From positions 4,960,001 through 5,024,000 of the forward strand of contig NC_039500.1 in NCBI RefSeq assembly GCF_003590095.1: a stretch of 64,000 nucleotides of DNA. The letters run 5' to 3'. Position 1 is the first letter of the stretch; each line of letters opens with the position of its first letter. Of the stretch, positions 54,901 through 60,720 are shown piece by piece. The stretch is from Trichoplusia ni (Eukaryota > Arthropoda > Insecta > Lepidoptera > Noctuidae). The notes under the pieces are model-generated. The model was not told the origin of the DNA. It made no database searches and saw only the letters and a program-made list of their open reading frames with translations. A program made the position numbers and the translations under genes.

Positions 54901-56585
54901 ACGAGTCGCGCTGGGCACCCGACGAGGTCGAAGCCTTCTTAGCTGGACTGGGCCATTACGATAAGGACTTTTATAGAATTTCGCAGCTGGTAAGCATCGG
55001 ATGTCAAATGGCATTTTTAGTAATATGCAACTTCAGGAAGGTATGTGAAAGCAATTTACATAATTTTTCGTTTCATTTTTCCAGGTAAGAACAAAAGACT
55101 CGAAACAATGTGTACAATTCTACTACTTCTGGAAGAAACTAACCAAAGATTACAAAACGTTGTACTTACGAAGCTGGACGGTGGAGCAGCCAGTATCAAC
55201 ACAAGTAAGCACTGCCACACACTCTGGGCTCCATCACTTTGTCTTCAGGCTATCTGATGAGTGAACCACGAATGCTGATGATGTTAATACTCGCGACTTA
55301 TCTAAATCCAGGGTTCTGTAGGGCAGTTTACCGCGCCCGCCGCCTCGACCAGCTCCTCGCCGTCGTCTCTAGAAACCGAGGAGTTCCCCTGCAAGATATG
55401 CGGGAAGTAAGTTCCGACACTCGGACCACGACAGCATACCGCTTACAAAAACCGACTTTAGCGAACCTGCGCAAACGCAATTTACGTGGAACTCGTTATC
55501 TATCGCTCGTGCCAAATATCTCTACTTGAAATTTATTTTATGAACTTTTAAGTAATCAAAAACAGTTTCACTTAAATTGCCTTTTGTGCATGCATTACGT
55601 ATTAAGAGAATTTACAGCTTCATAGTAACTAACTCAAGGGAAAGTCATGTCAAATTATGTTAACGGTGTAGTTCAGCGGGTCAGTTATTACTGCATTGTT
55701 TTGTATTAACGTAACTCTTCGTAAAGTATTCTGTATAGAGCTCATGAGTTAACGCCCACGGGTCGAAGTTATTAATGTTCATTGCATGTCAACTTAATGT
55801 TTTTATAACTTCGTAAATTATAAAAAGTAAATATTTATATTATGTATATAACATCGATTATATTATAAATAAATTATTTTAGGCGTACCCTTTCAGGACA
55901 CACTCTGTGCCAAGCATCAATAGTGCCTCAGAAGCACTTGATTCAGCGAAATATATTTAAGAAACTCTATTATAAATATGGCAAAATTGCAAAAAGTGTT
56001 GTGTCTATTTATACCAATTCTTATGTGCCACTAAACTGCAATTTCTAAGGACATACGACAAGCTGTAGATGTCGTCGTAGGCGACGATGTCTAGTTAACA
56101 TTACTTCACAGCTCTTTGTGTAAATATAATTAATTATAATGTATTTTTATTGGATATTAAGACAATGAATTGATGTCCATCGCTTAAGAGGTTGATAGTT
56201 ATATTATATTTTATTTATTATACTTGTACGTAGGATAATGTTAAAAGGTTTTGTGTATTAATGTTGTATGTATATAAGTTTTCTCTAATACTAACGCTTC
56301 GTGCTTTGCTTTATCTGCAGTTGTGCTTATAAGTTTTAAAAAGTTTTCGTATTTTTGTTCGCTTTATGTTTTGTTACTTTTTTGTTGCCATTCTAATAGT
56401 GTACCCTGTTATGTTTCAGAGTATTTAACAAAGTTAAAAGTCGTAGCGCGCACATGAAGTCGCACCGGCCACTCGACGCCGAGCCAAAACGGCCTAAACT
56501 CGAAAAGCCTTATGAAAAGGTCGAAAGATCCGATGACAGATCCCACGCGACAGCTGAATACCAAAGCAAACCGCCCGCACAGTAA
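9844..56585 (+). CDS. TRERF1-like: TRERF1/ZNF541/MIDEAS-like zinc-finger ELM2-SANT corepressor, 16 exons, 5' end missing
   Basis: This span is the whole visible gene; its exons are listed separately. Joining 16 exons at GT-AG sites gives 3041 coding bases: two bases finishing a split codon, then 1012 codons and TAA at 56583-56585. Numbering from the first whole codon (9846), C2H2 fingers lie at residues 46-66, 74-94, 102-124, 259-279 and 953-973. A basic RRKRR patch is at 701-705, an ELM2 domain at about 763-848 (core INIGRDFQADLPEL) and a SANT domain at about 859-906 (KQCVQFYYFWKK). From family knowledge, ELM2-SANT pairs bind class I histone deacetylases, and TRERF1, ZNF541 and MIDEAS are scaffolds of such nuclear complexes. 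Inferred role: a nuclear DNA-binding corepressor that brings HDAC1/2 to target genes. The first exon begins mid-codon, so the start is further 5'. The domain order favours TRERF1/ZNF541-like over MIER, RERE or MTA proteins, which lack this finger layout. Confidence 0.9.
10463..10470. promoter_or_regulatory. CRE-like palindrome TGACGTCA
   Basis: A full TGACGTCA, the consensus site of CREB/ATF bZIP factors, inside a less AT-rich block 480 bases after exon 1. A site this short also occurs by chance; use is unproven. Confidence 0.25.
11618..11690 (-). tRNA. tRNA-Lys (anticodon UUU)
   Basis: On the - strand 73 bases fold as a full cloverleaf. The acceptor stem is GCCCGGA with TTCGGGC (G-U at one step), the discriminator is G and the D-arm holds TAGCTCAGTCGGTAGAGC. 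The anticodon loop is CTTTTAA with anticodon TTT, and the T-arm has GGTTCAAGTCC. Boxes A and B match the polymerase III promoter consensus, and a TTTT stop (11607-11610 on the + strand as AAAA) lies just downstream. No CCA is encoded and there is no intron, as usual for animals. It sits antisense within the first large intron of the zinc-finger gene. Confidence 0.95.
12295..12385 (+). mobile_element. SINE-like fragment (tRNA-related)
   Basis: GTGTTCGATCCTCGTGTAGG contains a B-box-like core (GTTCGATCC), followed by ACAAGTATTTGTTAGATCC and CACGAAT, a tail I associate with lepidopteran tRNA-derived SINEs. No A box is clear, so the 5' end is eroded. Confidence 0.45.
12763..12811. repeat. Short GTGAAAG...CCAC inverted element
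   Basis: GTGAAAGAGACGGCG at the left and GCGCTTTCTCTGTCCCAC at the right are imperfect inverted copies. Similar short units lie at 13007-13050, 13795-13840 and 45492-45533. Confidence 0.35.
13007..13050. repeat. Short GTGTGAAAG...CTTCCAC inverted element
   Basis: GTGTGAAAGCGCTATAAAC and ATCTCTCTTCCACACC are imperfect inverted ends of a 44-base unit, similar to the units near 12.8 and 45.5 kb. Confidence 0.35.
13415..13629 (+). mobile_element. Non-autonomous Helitron-like element, copy 1
   Basis: Starts TCCCTACTAATATTATAAATG and ends GGCGGAAAGCTAG, with A before and T after: the TC...CTRR ends and A|T insertion site of Helitrons. Just before the 3' end GCGGGCAAAGCCGCGGGC can fold as the short 3' hairpin. 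No protein is encoded. About 215 bp, nearly collinear with copy 2 (35885-36119) apart from small indels. Lepidopteran genomes contain many such elements. Confidence 0.8.
15679..15740 (+). mobile_element. Remnant of the foldback family
   Basis: AATAATGATGTAA is followed by GAGTCCTTAATAATGAGC and GACGAGGCGGGGCCGCGAG, matching the ends of the 26667 element with the middle deleted. Short and degraded. Confidence 0.5.
24631..24890 (+). mobile_element. Degraded lepidopteran interspersed repeat with GACTCGCA end
   Basis: Starts TTTTTTAGGGATCCGTAC, passes through TGTATCTCAAGAACTATG and GATGTATTTCCGTTGCTGCC, and ends AATCCGACTCGCACATGACC. The order matches a very common lepidopteran repeat whose start is TTTAGGGTTCCGTAC and end GAGTCCGACTCGCACTTG (from memory). 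No coding capacity. Class unassigned. Confidence 0.6.
25791..25886. repeat. Perfect 46-bp inverted repeat with 4-base spacer
   Basis: Left arm 25791-25836 and right arm 25841-25886 are exact reverse complements, separated by CTAC. The arm holds AATGATGTAACGGTTTACTC. It would form a long cruciform or a hairpin RNA. The right flank (TCATTCTCACGACAGTTACT) recurs in reverse at 26667, so it belongs to an interspersed foldback family. Confidence 0.95.
26667..26817 (+). mobile_element. Foldback-family element, single-arm copy
   Basis: Begins TTTTGATAGTAACTGTCGTG, continues AATGATGTAACGGTTTACTC and GTATTTATCGGGGTAGCCCG, then ACTAGTTTCGGACCCAACTG and AGTCCTTAATCATGAGCAG. The first half is the reverse complement of the right side of the 25791 palindrome; the second half is shared with 28.9 kb and 15.7 kb. 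No terminal inverted partner is seen here. Confidence 0.6.
28881..28992. mobile_element. Foldback/MITE-like element with 32-bp arms
   Basis: Arms 28881-28912 and 28961-28992 are inverted copies with 29 of 32 positions paired. They enclose CTGACTAGTTTCGGACTC and a second small hairpin, GGACTCAACCGGAGTCC. The arms match those of the 25791 palindrome (TTAAATGATG-AACGGTTTACTC), so this may be the complete form of the family. Confidence 0.7.
33459..33577 (+). CDS. TRERF1-like: Exon 2: rest of zinc finger 1 and most of zinc finger 2
   Basis: Acceptor TTTGTTTCAG ends at 33458 and donor GTAAGT starts at 33578. The frame begins VCNKIFGNASALAKH, so the Q-V junction completes a C-x2-C-x12-H-x3-H finger (C46, C49, H62, H66). 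A linker close to the TGEKP type, HSDERKY, leads to finger 2 (C74, C77). The last codon is split as CT|C, giving L87 of finger 2. A 132-residue open frame on the other strand here is only a shadow of this exon. Confidence 0.93.
33578..36706. other. 3.1 kb intron with a Helitron-like element
   Basis: Intron between exons 2 and 3, bounded by GTAAGT and TTACAG. AT-rich. It contains a short CATCATCAT run near 33640, a mixed-composition block at about 34790-34930 and a full Helitron-like copy at 35885-36119. No exon recognised. Confidence 0.85.
35885..36119 (+). mobile_element. Non-autonomous Helitron-like element, copy 2
   Basis: Same family and orientation as the copy at 13415. Starts TCCCCACTAATATTATAAATG, ends GCGGGCGAAAAGCTAG, and has A|T flanks. 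It carries an expanded TCTG/GTCTG run near the 5' end, which accounts for most of the length difference. The hairpin GCGGGCGAAGCCGCGGGC is intact. It appears the most complete of the three copies. Confidence 0.82.
36707..36849 (+). CDS. TRERF1-like: Exon 3: end of zinc finger 2 and zinc finger 3
   Basis: Acceptor TTTGTTACAG ends at 36706 and donor GTAAGA starts at 36850. Translation supplies NGHMLTH, which closes finger 2 (H90, H94). Linker RNKKPYE follows, then finger 3 with C102-x4-C107-x12-H120-x3-H124 and a further H125. The wider C-x4-C spacing is allowed in C2H2 fingers. The exon ends in an Ala/Pro/Thr tail and leaves one base (A) for a split Ser codon. Confidence 0.93.
36850..37760. 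other. 0.9 kb intron
   Basis: Intron between exons 3 and 4. AT-rich and featureless apart from short - strand open frames with no coding character. Confidence 0.85.
37761..37873 (+). CDS. TRERF1-like: Exon 4: Ser/Pro/Ala linker
   Basis: Acceptor CTATTACCAG ends at 37760 and donor GTATGA starts at 37874. The first two bases complete S135, then 37 codons (136-172) read as a low-complexity linker with SPASAATSV, ITIAERDATAQ and SPISPARSHPP. There is no domain. The exon is held by splice signals on both sides, exact phase match with its neighbours, high GC and lack of stops. Confidence 0.85.
37874..38896. other. 1.0 kb intron
   Basis: Intron between exons 4 and 5. A less AT-rich block at about 38280-38480 with homeodomain-like TTAATTAAGCAATTAG could be regulatory; nothing else is recognised. 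Confidence 0.8.
38897..39037 (+). CDS. TRERF1-like: Exon 5: Ser- and Pro-rich linker with a basic tail
   Basis: Acceptor TTGCCTTGCAG ends at 38896 and donor GTAAGA starts at 39038. It encodes 47 whole codons (residues 173-219). Motifs are SSNGSEKSSAVSSGAGSD, then a Pro run with PPCTPPAPPTPPARP, then the basic KPKAASKPKT. Both ends are phase 0 (141 nt), so skipping it would keep the frame. GC-rich frames on the - strand over this exon are shadows. Confidence 0.87.
39588..39735. repeat. CGTAGC-rich repeat, copy 2
   Basis: CAGGCTACGGCGTAGCTAGC, GGCTACGCTACGTAGCCG, TTTCGTAGCGGACG and CAGGCTACGTTGTAG lie within 150 bases. Many pairs are self-complementary, so the segment could fold extensively. 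Confidence 0.5.
39761..39775. repeat. GT microsatellite
   Basis: Seven tandem GT units (GTGTGTGTGTGTGT) in the 13 kb intron. A simple repeat. Confidence 0.8.
40060..40125 (-). repeat. tRNA-like / SINE fragment
   Basis: On the - strand GTTGCGGGTTCGATCCCCGC forms a good T-arm with B box (GGTTCGATCCC). The upstream part does not fold into the rest of a cloverleaf, so this is a tRNA-derived fragment and not a working tRNA gene. Confidence 0.4.
41319..41480. promoter_or_regulatory. Candidate intronic regulatory block
   Basis: A GC-balanced island within the AT-rich 13 kb intron, with TTATGTAAATCGCGATAC (octamer-like ATGTAAAT) and several TCGCG words. An 88-codon open frame covers it but shows no domain and no splice sites that fit the gene. 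Reported as a possible conserved noncoding element. Confidence 0.25.
45492..45533. repeat. Short GTGAAAG...CTTCCAC inverted element
   Basis: GTGAAAGTGGTATAGC and GCATCTCTCTTCCAC flank the palindrome AGCTATATATAGCT. Same size and end words as the units at 12.8-13.1 kb. Confidence 0.4.
47373..47553 (-). mobile_element. Non-autonomous Helitron-like element, copy 3
   Basis: Reverse orientation of the same family: CTAGCTTTTCGCCCGCG at the left, and CTTTCGCATTTATAATATTAAGTAAGGA at the right in two parts, again set between A and T. It is shorter because the GCCGCGGGC part of the 3' hairpin and some internal bases are lost, so it looks older or truncated. Confidence 0.75.
49841..49863. repeat. 8-bp hairpin AGCCCTAA / TTAGGGCT
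   Basis: AGCCCTAATGGCGCGTTAGG then GCT forms a perfect 8-bp stem with a 7-base loop, in a GC-richer patch of the 13 kb intron. No function is apparent. Confidence 0.5.
50027..50034. promoter_or_regulatory. CRE-like palindrome TGACGTCA
   Basis: Second full TGACGTCA in the window, in a mixed-composition stretch about 2 kb upstream of exon 6. Binding is possible but not shown. Confidence 0.25.
50583..50694 (-). mobile_element. Fragment of the same GGTTCCGT...ACGGAACC repeat family
   Basis: Reads on the + strand as CTAGCTGTCACGGTTCTTGA, then GACAGATAGACAAC and GGGTTCCGTTCTCACC, ending GGTACGGAACC. This is the reverse complement of the 5' part of the family at 24631. Truncated. Confidence 0.55.
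51640..51850. promoter_or_regulatory. Candidate enhancer or internal promoter upstream of exon 6
   Basis: A block with the POU octamer ATGCAAAT (in TAATGCATGCAAATAG), a GC-rich core (GCCCCGCGACACGTCCGACG) and TAATTA homeodomain-like sites, about 300-450 bases before exon 6. Its composition differs sharply from the surrounding AT-rich intron. No TATA box or initiator can be pinned down. Confidence 0.3.
52103..52300 (+). CDS. TRERF1-like: Exon 6: Gly/Ala/Ser linker and lone zinc finger 4
   Basis: Acceptor TGAATTTTCAG ends at 52102 and donor GTAACA starts at 52301. It gives 66 whole codons (220-285): TQQASQKSG, a Gly/Ser/Ala low-complexity run, then KPVECNLCHRKFKN and an NGHMRLH end. Ligands are C259, C262, H275 and H279, with 12 residues between C262 and H275. 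The reading could be taken as starting at a nearby ATG at 52070, but the clear acceptor and matching phase favour an internal exon. Confidence 0.92.
52407..52545 (+). CDS. TRERF1-like: Exon 7: charged linker
   Basis: Acceptor ATATTTTACAG ends at 52406 and donor GTTTGC starts at 52546. Residues 286-331 begin DSDSKKLDKKE, pass through SVRALIEEKIISRR, which could form a short amphipathic helix, and end in an Ala/Thr-rich run. One base (G) is left for the split codon G332. The donor is weaker than its neighbours, but the frame continues correctly into exon 8. Confidence 0.85.
52675..52910 (+). CDS. TRERF1-like: Exon 8: Ser/Thr/Pro/Val-rich region
   Basis: Acceptor TCTTTATAG ends at 52674 and donor GTATGC starts at 52911. 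After completing G332 it encodes residues 333-410. Pro/Ser-rich stretches (VAPAPPPLSTIRTS, VSPASPVATSS, VSPRAPPVVTVAT) are followed by a more ordered end, STLIELLKKGNTK. The region is likely disordered. No domain is recognised. Frames on the opposite strand are shadows. Confidence 0.87.
52991..53563 (+). CDS. TRERF1-like: Exon 9: large exon with acidic/aromatic segment and SPG repeats
   Basis: Acceptor TTGTACACAG ends at 52990 and donor GTAATT starts at 53564. It is the largest exon, with 191 whole codons (411-601) and phase 0 at both ends. It starts with KRSASDPG, then an acidic and aromatic stretch (FRPELFGVSFNSDDGYFSP, TPEQLEELASLEDY) that could act as a protein-contact or activation segment; this role is inferred. 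Residues 519-568 hold five SP-led units of the form SPG(I/L)x(Y/F). The end is Ser/Pro/Ala-rich with AAFFTATMSSQEE. There is no catalytic or known folded domain. Confidence 0.9.
53638..53862 (+). CDS. TRERF1-like: Exon 10: acidic start, Pro/Ser-rich middle
   Basis: Acceptor TTGCTTCTAG ends at 53637 and donor GTACGT starts at 53863. Its 75 whole codons (602-676) read VEEALEEVLPEEC, SLEPLPPPRRIMLN, SSSPRDFSHQRPFRRQS and end in HLQQWQHESLQ. Both ends are phase 0, so this exon could be skipped in frame. No domain is recognised; the LPPPRR stretch is a possible SH3/WW-type or basic contact, which is only inference. Confidence 0.88.
53938..54142 (+). CDS. TRERF1-like: Exon 11: basic nuclear-localisation-like patch and lead-in to ELM2
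   Basis: Acceptor TATTTTATCAG ends at 53937 and donor GTAGAA starts at 54143. Residues 677-744 start VCVEGRDTVPAVFLSPSS. They continue with SPQRRKRRASPAG, a good monopartite nuclear-localisation candidate at 701-705, then HSRMRRTTTHYTPRPILPP and GSGLLIELTT. The final split G (745) joins exon 12. A Pro-rich, basic segment just before ELM2 is usual in this family. Confidence 0.88.
54270..54455 (+). CDS. TRERF1-like: Exon 12: first half of the ELM2 domain
   Basis: Acceptor TTTTTCTAAG ends at 54269 and donor GTATGT starts at 54456. After G745 it encodes residues 746-806. The ELM2 signature INIGRDFQADLPEL is at 765-778, followed by LLWDPGINDALDDNE; the I-G-x-x-(F/Y)-Q-A-x-(I/L)-P start and the later LWDPG are hallmarks of the domain. 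ELM2 contacts HDAC1/2 and supports dimer formation in MTA-type and MIDEAS-type proteins (family knowledge). The exon has split codons at both ends in the same phase, so skipping it would keep the frame but remove half of ELM2. Confidence 0.95.
54593..54641. repeat. Perfect 20-bp AT-only-core inverted repeat inside the ELM2 intron
   Basis: ACTTTATTAAATTTAAATTT (54593-54612) and its exact reverse complement (54622-54641) are separated by 9 bases. It lies in the 295-bp intron that splits the ELM2 domain, the longest intron in this cluster. It could form a stem in the pre-mRNA. Confidence 0.85.
54751..54989 (+). CDS. TRERF1-like: Exon 13: second half of ELM2 and start of SANT
   Basis: Acceptor ATGTCTACAG ends at 54750 and donor GTAAGC starts at 54990. 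It completes V807, then gives residues 808-886. The helical end of ELM2 is seen as ELAMCAAMPVGGHTREFAL and LGECGGDIRAATLRLM. After a short Pro/Ala linker the SANT domain begins at W861 with WAPDEVEAFLAGLGHYDKDF and continues to YRISQL. The W and the KDF-Y-RIS pattern fit the SANT consensus. The coding sequence is very GC-rich compared with the flanking introns. Confidence 0.95.
55085..55204 (+). CDS. TRERF1-like: Exon 14: second half of the SANT domain
   Basis: Acceptor CATTTTTCCAG ends at 55084 and donor GTAAGC starts at 55205. Its 40 whole codons (887-926) begin VRTKDSKQCVQFYYFWKK, the classic third-helix pattern of corepressor SANT domains (TK-x-x-x-QCV-x-FYY-x-WKK). KLTKDYKTLYLRSW follows. 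In related complexes, lysines and tyrosines around here help bind HDAC and inositol phosphate (family knowledge; not shown for this protein). Confidence 0.95.
55312..55406 (+). CDS. TRERF1-like: Exon 15: Ser/Ala linker and first half of zinc finger 5
   Basis: Acceptor CTAAATCCAG ends at 55311 and donor GTAAGT starts at 55407. It encodes residues 927-957 plus two bases of K958: GSVGQFTAPAASTSSSPSS, then LETEEFPCKICGK. C953 and C956 are the cysteine ligands of finger 5; the histidines lie in the next exon about 1 kb away. Confidence 0.9.
55407..56419. other. 1.0 kb intron splitting zinc finger 5
   Basis: Intron between exons 15 and 16, bounded by GTAAGT and TTTCAG. AT-rich with no feature of note. 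It is much longer than the 74-295 bp introns just upstream. Confidence 0.85.
56420..56585 (+). CDS. TRERF1-like: Exon 16, last coding exon: second half of zinc finger 5, C-terminus and stop
   Basis: Acceptor TTATGTTTCAG ends at 56419. One base completes K958, then 54 codons run to TAA at 56583-56585. VFNKVKSRSAHMKSH completes a C2H2 finger (C953, C956, H969, H973). The tail is charged and basic (DAEPKRPKLEKPYEK) and ends in SKPPAQ. A finger after SANT is a feature of TRERF1/ZNF541-type proteins. A longer overlapping frame starting at 56512 is a shadow. Confidence 0.92.
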
Positions 56586-56932
56586 CCGATTCCTTGCTCA
56601 GTCATTCCGCCCGCGCGCCCCGCGCCCCGCGCCCCCGCGCCCCCGCGCCGACACTAATGCCCGCTCCGTAACACAGTACCTAGGTGCACCGCACTATGAG
56701 TGGCTCGCTCGGACTCGAACTAAATGCTAAAATATACTTATAAGCATTTATTAAGAAAATAGATATTTTAGATTAAATTAAAAGTGACCTAGAAAGAGCG
56801 ATGTAGAAACTAGTAGCTAGAGAAGAGTTGGCTTCAAACGATTACCTATAAAAGATAAATTAAATAATTCGAAATTCTTATAATGCTAAGCTTGGAGAGA
56901 GCGCATAAAGATATTTTGTATAACGATTGATA

Positions 56933-56938
56933 AATAAA
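56933..56938 (+). terminator. Candidate proximal poly(A) signal AATAAA
   Basis: First AATAAA after the stop codon, about 350 bases downstream. The sequence after it is TAGGTAGC with a moderate T-rich stretch. It could produce a short 3' UTR form. Confidence 0.3.
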
Positions 56939-59900
56939 TAGGTAGCTCTTCGTAAAGTTTTTATATGACAGACTTCTTAATGTGACTTGCAAGTGTGATT
57001 TTGTAAATAATGTTAGTGAGCGAGTAGTTCGCGGCTAGCCCGCGGTCCGGCGAGGCGAGCTCTACGAGACCTACTGATCTACGTAGTATGACAACTATAT
57101 TATACGTGATAATATAAATGTGTAGTAACTACACTTCCTCGTTTCTATTCGATTGTTTGGTACTATCGTGAGCGCAGCTCGGTACTACATTTGCTTGTTT
57201 GCTCATTACCTTGTTGATTTTGTAGTTATTTATTCATCTCATTAATTTCTAGTCGTATTAGACAAATTTATGTTGGATGCAGTCTGGATTTCAGTCGTTG
57301 CTCTGTTGTAGTTAGTATAGTTATTATAGACTACGGAACTCAATTCTGCCGTACCTACTAGTTACATATCGATGTTAATTCATTGCACTTTAGAAAAAAT
57401 ATTCACACGTTTAGATTTGTGTCCGTGAGTGCGGGTCTTGTCAAGTGGAAACCAAAACTGATTGATACTTTAAATTGATCGTAACAAAACAATGAATTGA
57501 TATCCGTCACTTAGATGTAAATTTTATATTATTACAATTACCTATTCCACTTGATTCCGATACATTCACGGAACGCTAAAATGGAGGGATAATATTTTTT
57601 TACACAAATATTATTGAATGCTCAAATGTTCTATATTTTATGTTGGTAATATTATTATCTTGTTCCTTGTTGATCGTTCTATATGCCATTATTTAATACT
57701 TGAAAATGTATAGTTAATTTATTTAAATGTGAACATTTTTTCTATGAAAATGTATCTAATGTAAACTACGTGTACCTCCGTGTTGTGATATAATATGTAT
57801 GAGTGGTTATTGTTTCAACGTATTCTGTCTGTTGTTTGAGGGCACAAGCCGAGCAATAATCATGTTGCTCAATTGTAATCGCGTGTCTCAGGAAGCCAGG
57901 CCAGCCTGGTGACCCTGGCCACGCCTGGCACGCGGCACCTAGCGCTCTCAAAGTGACAACAACTCATTTCTCGAGTAACAAATAATTCGTGGTTGTGATG
58001 TTTCTTAGTCTACTCTTTTATTGTCTTCCGATACTCTAACTTAATTAATTTTGGGGCAGAATTCCTCGTAAAAGACATGTTATAACAATTAACCTTGAAT
58101 TTTATTTAAACTTGTTATTAACAAACTCTTCTTTAGATTAAAGTTTAACAATATCTATGGAAAGCGTGCGACGCGCCCAGTATTATGAAAGTAGCTCGAA
58201 GTAAATATATTTATGAGAGAGTTATCGTAGAACTACGTCAGCGGCGGACCGCACTGCCGGCCGAAGCGAAGGGTAATATCGTAAATTAAATTTAAAAAAA
58301 CTGCCGTTAAATAATAGATAAATAATCGGTAAGTAGTTAATAATAAAAGCCCGGTGGCCGCGGCTGCGGTGCGGTGCGACGCCGGCTCTTGACCGTACAA
58401 CGCATAGAGATGTATTATTTTTTTAACAACTTCTGGAGATGTCTATTATATTCGTTTTCCTTCCACGAGTACCTGAACAGACTTCTGCATAAACTACGAA
58501 AAAAATACAAATTATTCCTAATTCAGTCTCGACGTGTCGCGGTTCTAGTTCATAATATTATAATGCCGTGACGCATCTAAGTATTTGTACATCACTAACT
58601 TGTGTGATTATTTCGTTGTGTTATCTTAACAATTTAGACGAAATTTTCTATATGAAATGTTAGTTCTATACTCTCTGAATCGATATGCCAATATTCTGCC
58701 AAATTGCAAATTGTAAATTATAAAAATAGTTAATATACTTACGCCATAATTAAAACGAAATAATTTTAGTCAAAAATTAGGAAATTTAGAACACGACTTG
58801 ATAGATTAGGCGAGGTTAATACTGAAACCCTACGAGTAAGGTTTGAGTCATACAATGCTTTGCTCATACAACTACGAAACAACGTGCTACTTATGTTTAA
58901 AATAAAATTAAATAAAAATATCTCAATTATTGAAAATTAGACTATCGAATAGGCCGACTAATTATCACATTATTTTCTTGACATTCAGAGCGTAAAAACA
59001 GAGTTATTTTCTTAGAAAAAAAAACTAAAATTAAGTCTTACAAAACTATCGTGTAAATACTGAATATTTTTTCAAAATAAACTTACGGTACCGGAGATAG
59101 TTCTACGTCGTAATACGATTTATTAAAGACAAGTCCCTCCAGAGATATTTTTTAACAATACTCTTAGCTATTAAGACTGAAAGGTTCTCTCAAAATTCAC
59201 TAAATCTTGTTTAATTTCACTTGAATGTAGATAACTATCGTTCCTTTTCATTATTTATTAACTGTTAGTAGTATAATTGTGGTGTCACTAACCCATTCCA
59301 TGTGCCCAGTCATACTAGTCAGGGTATAGCCTTATATGATACCCGTAATAATTTAACCACTGTATCCTAGCGACGTCGATGTTTTGTAGGCCAGTAGAGA
59401 TCACTAGGTAATACCCGCTGTATTCTGTACGAATGTGCACTCAAAAGCTATGTATTAAATCTATTACATAAGATTGACGATTTAAACAAAACTTACGCAA
59501 CTTGAATATAGAAGTGCCTTACAATTTTAATTTTTATACTATTTTCTTAATTTATTATCGTTTTAAATATCGAAAAGCACTGGAAATTGCATTTATTGAT
59601 CCACCGTCCGTTCTGCCTGCCAGAACCGATGTGCGGATCACACTCTAATGTTTTCTTTTATGTTATTGTTCTTTTTTTGTTTCTTAAAATAAAATATACT
59701 TAGAAAATAAAATTAGAGGTTTAATAAAAACCAAAAAGACGTTATTTTTTCAAGTTTTTCTTTAAAATTAGGAACGTCTATAGTATTTAAATATTCATCA
59801 ACGACATTATCAAATAACAACAACAATAAAAGGTCAATTGTATGAAGAGTCTAAAGTAAACATAATTTGAAGAATCATTTTACCGAATAACGTAATATTA

Positions 59901-60687
59901 ATACCAAATCATGAATGAATACAGCACTAAATAATGATACGACATTTTGTAAGTACACGTTTAAGTTGGCATAAATGTTGTAAGTGTACCCAAGTCTTGT
60001 TTGTACTCCGTAGTCCTGGCACATAGTGTAAATGTAAGTACTTATGTATTTGTGTCTACACATAAAATGTTACTATAGTATTAATATTTTGTAAGTCTAA
60101 ATGGATATTATATTCTTCTAATTTTGTATCAAGAGTGTGAGTCATGCGGTGCGGCGAGGCGAGGTGCGCACGCGCCGCCCCCTCCTCTTCGGTGTACTAC
60201 GTACCTAATACGTACTAACTTGTAATATAACTGTAGAAGATTAAATGTACATGTGCCAAACGCACGATAATTGATATTACACTCTGTGTTGTGATTTTGA
60301 ACGTTCTGTAAATTACAAAAGTCTTTGAAAATATAAATGAAAAAAAATGTAGACACCTTTCTAGATTAGCACAATTCTTCGCGTAGACACATTAGGCCAA
60401 AGTTTAATAAGCATTTAGATTAAACGATGACGTAGATAATCATTGATGATGTAAGTGTATTGTATGAATAGATTCATTGTTATATTCGATCAATGTGATT
60501 CGTAAGAACAACGACTTACCCACAAATGATACCCCTCCCCCGCTGGGCGGCTCTTCATAACTTGGCATATCTCTTAAACAATAAATAGTAAAAAAAATAA
60601 TCTCTATGATATATATTGATAAATTTATTAGGGTAACTAATTTTTTAAGACAATGACTATTACGTGATCTTTTAGATTGTCTTTATT

Positions 60688-60693
60688 AATAAA
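60688..60693 (+). terminator. Candidate poly(A) signal AATAAA
   Basis: AATAAA followed within about 20-50 bases by a T- and GT-rich tract, the usual layout of an animal polyadenylation site. Which of the three AATAAA copies downstream of the stop is used cannot be told from sequence alone. Confidence 0.4.
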
Positions 60694-60720
60694 TATATGG
60701 TGAAGGTTTTGTCAATTTGT

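Larger units (their letters stand above)
56586..60720 (+). other. Probable long 3' UTR
   Basis: No coding frame continues after the TAA at 56583. The stretch is AT-rich with sharp GC-rich islands at about 57030-57066, 57890-57952, 58240-58270, 58349-58390 and 60144-60184. Poly(A) signal candidates AATAAA occur at 56933-56938, 59688-59693 and 60688-60693. The last is followed by a T/GT-rich run (TTTTGTC...TTTTTGTGT), the best match to a cleavage site. The extent of the UTR is inferred; a shorter form ending after 56938 is also possible. Confidence 0.5.

Noticed and set aside
57892..57985. Possible alternative last exon after CTCAG, in the correct phase, reading KPGQPGDPGHAWHA and ending at TAA
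   Set aside because: The acceptor lacks a pyrimidine tract and use of it would leave zinc finger 5 without its histidines. It more likely belongs to the 3' UTR.
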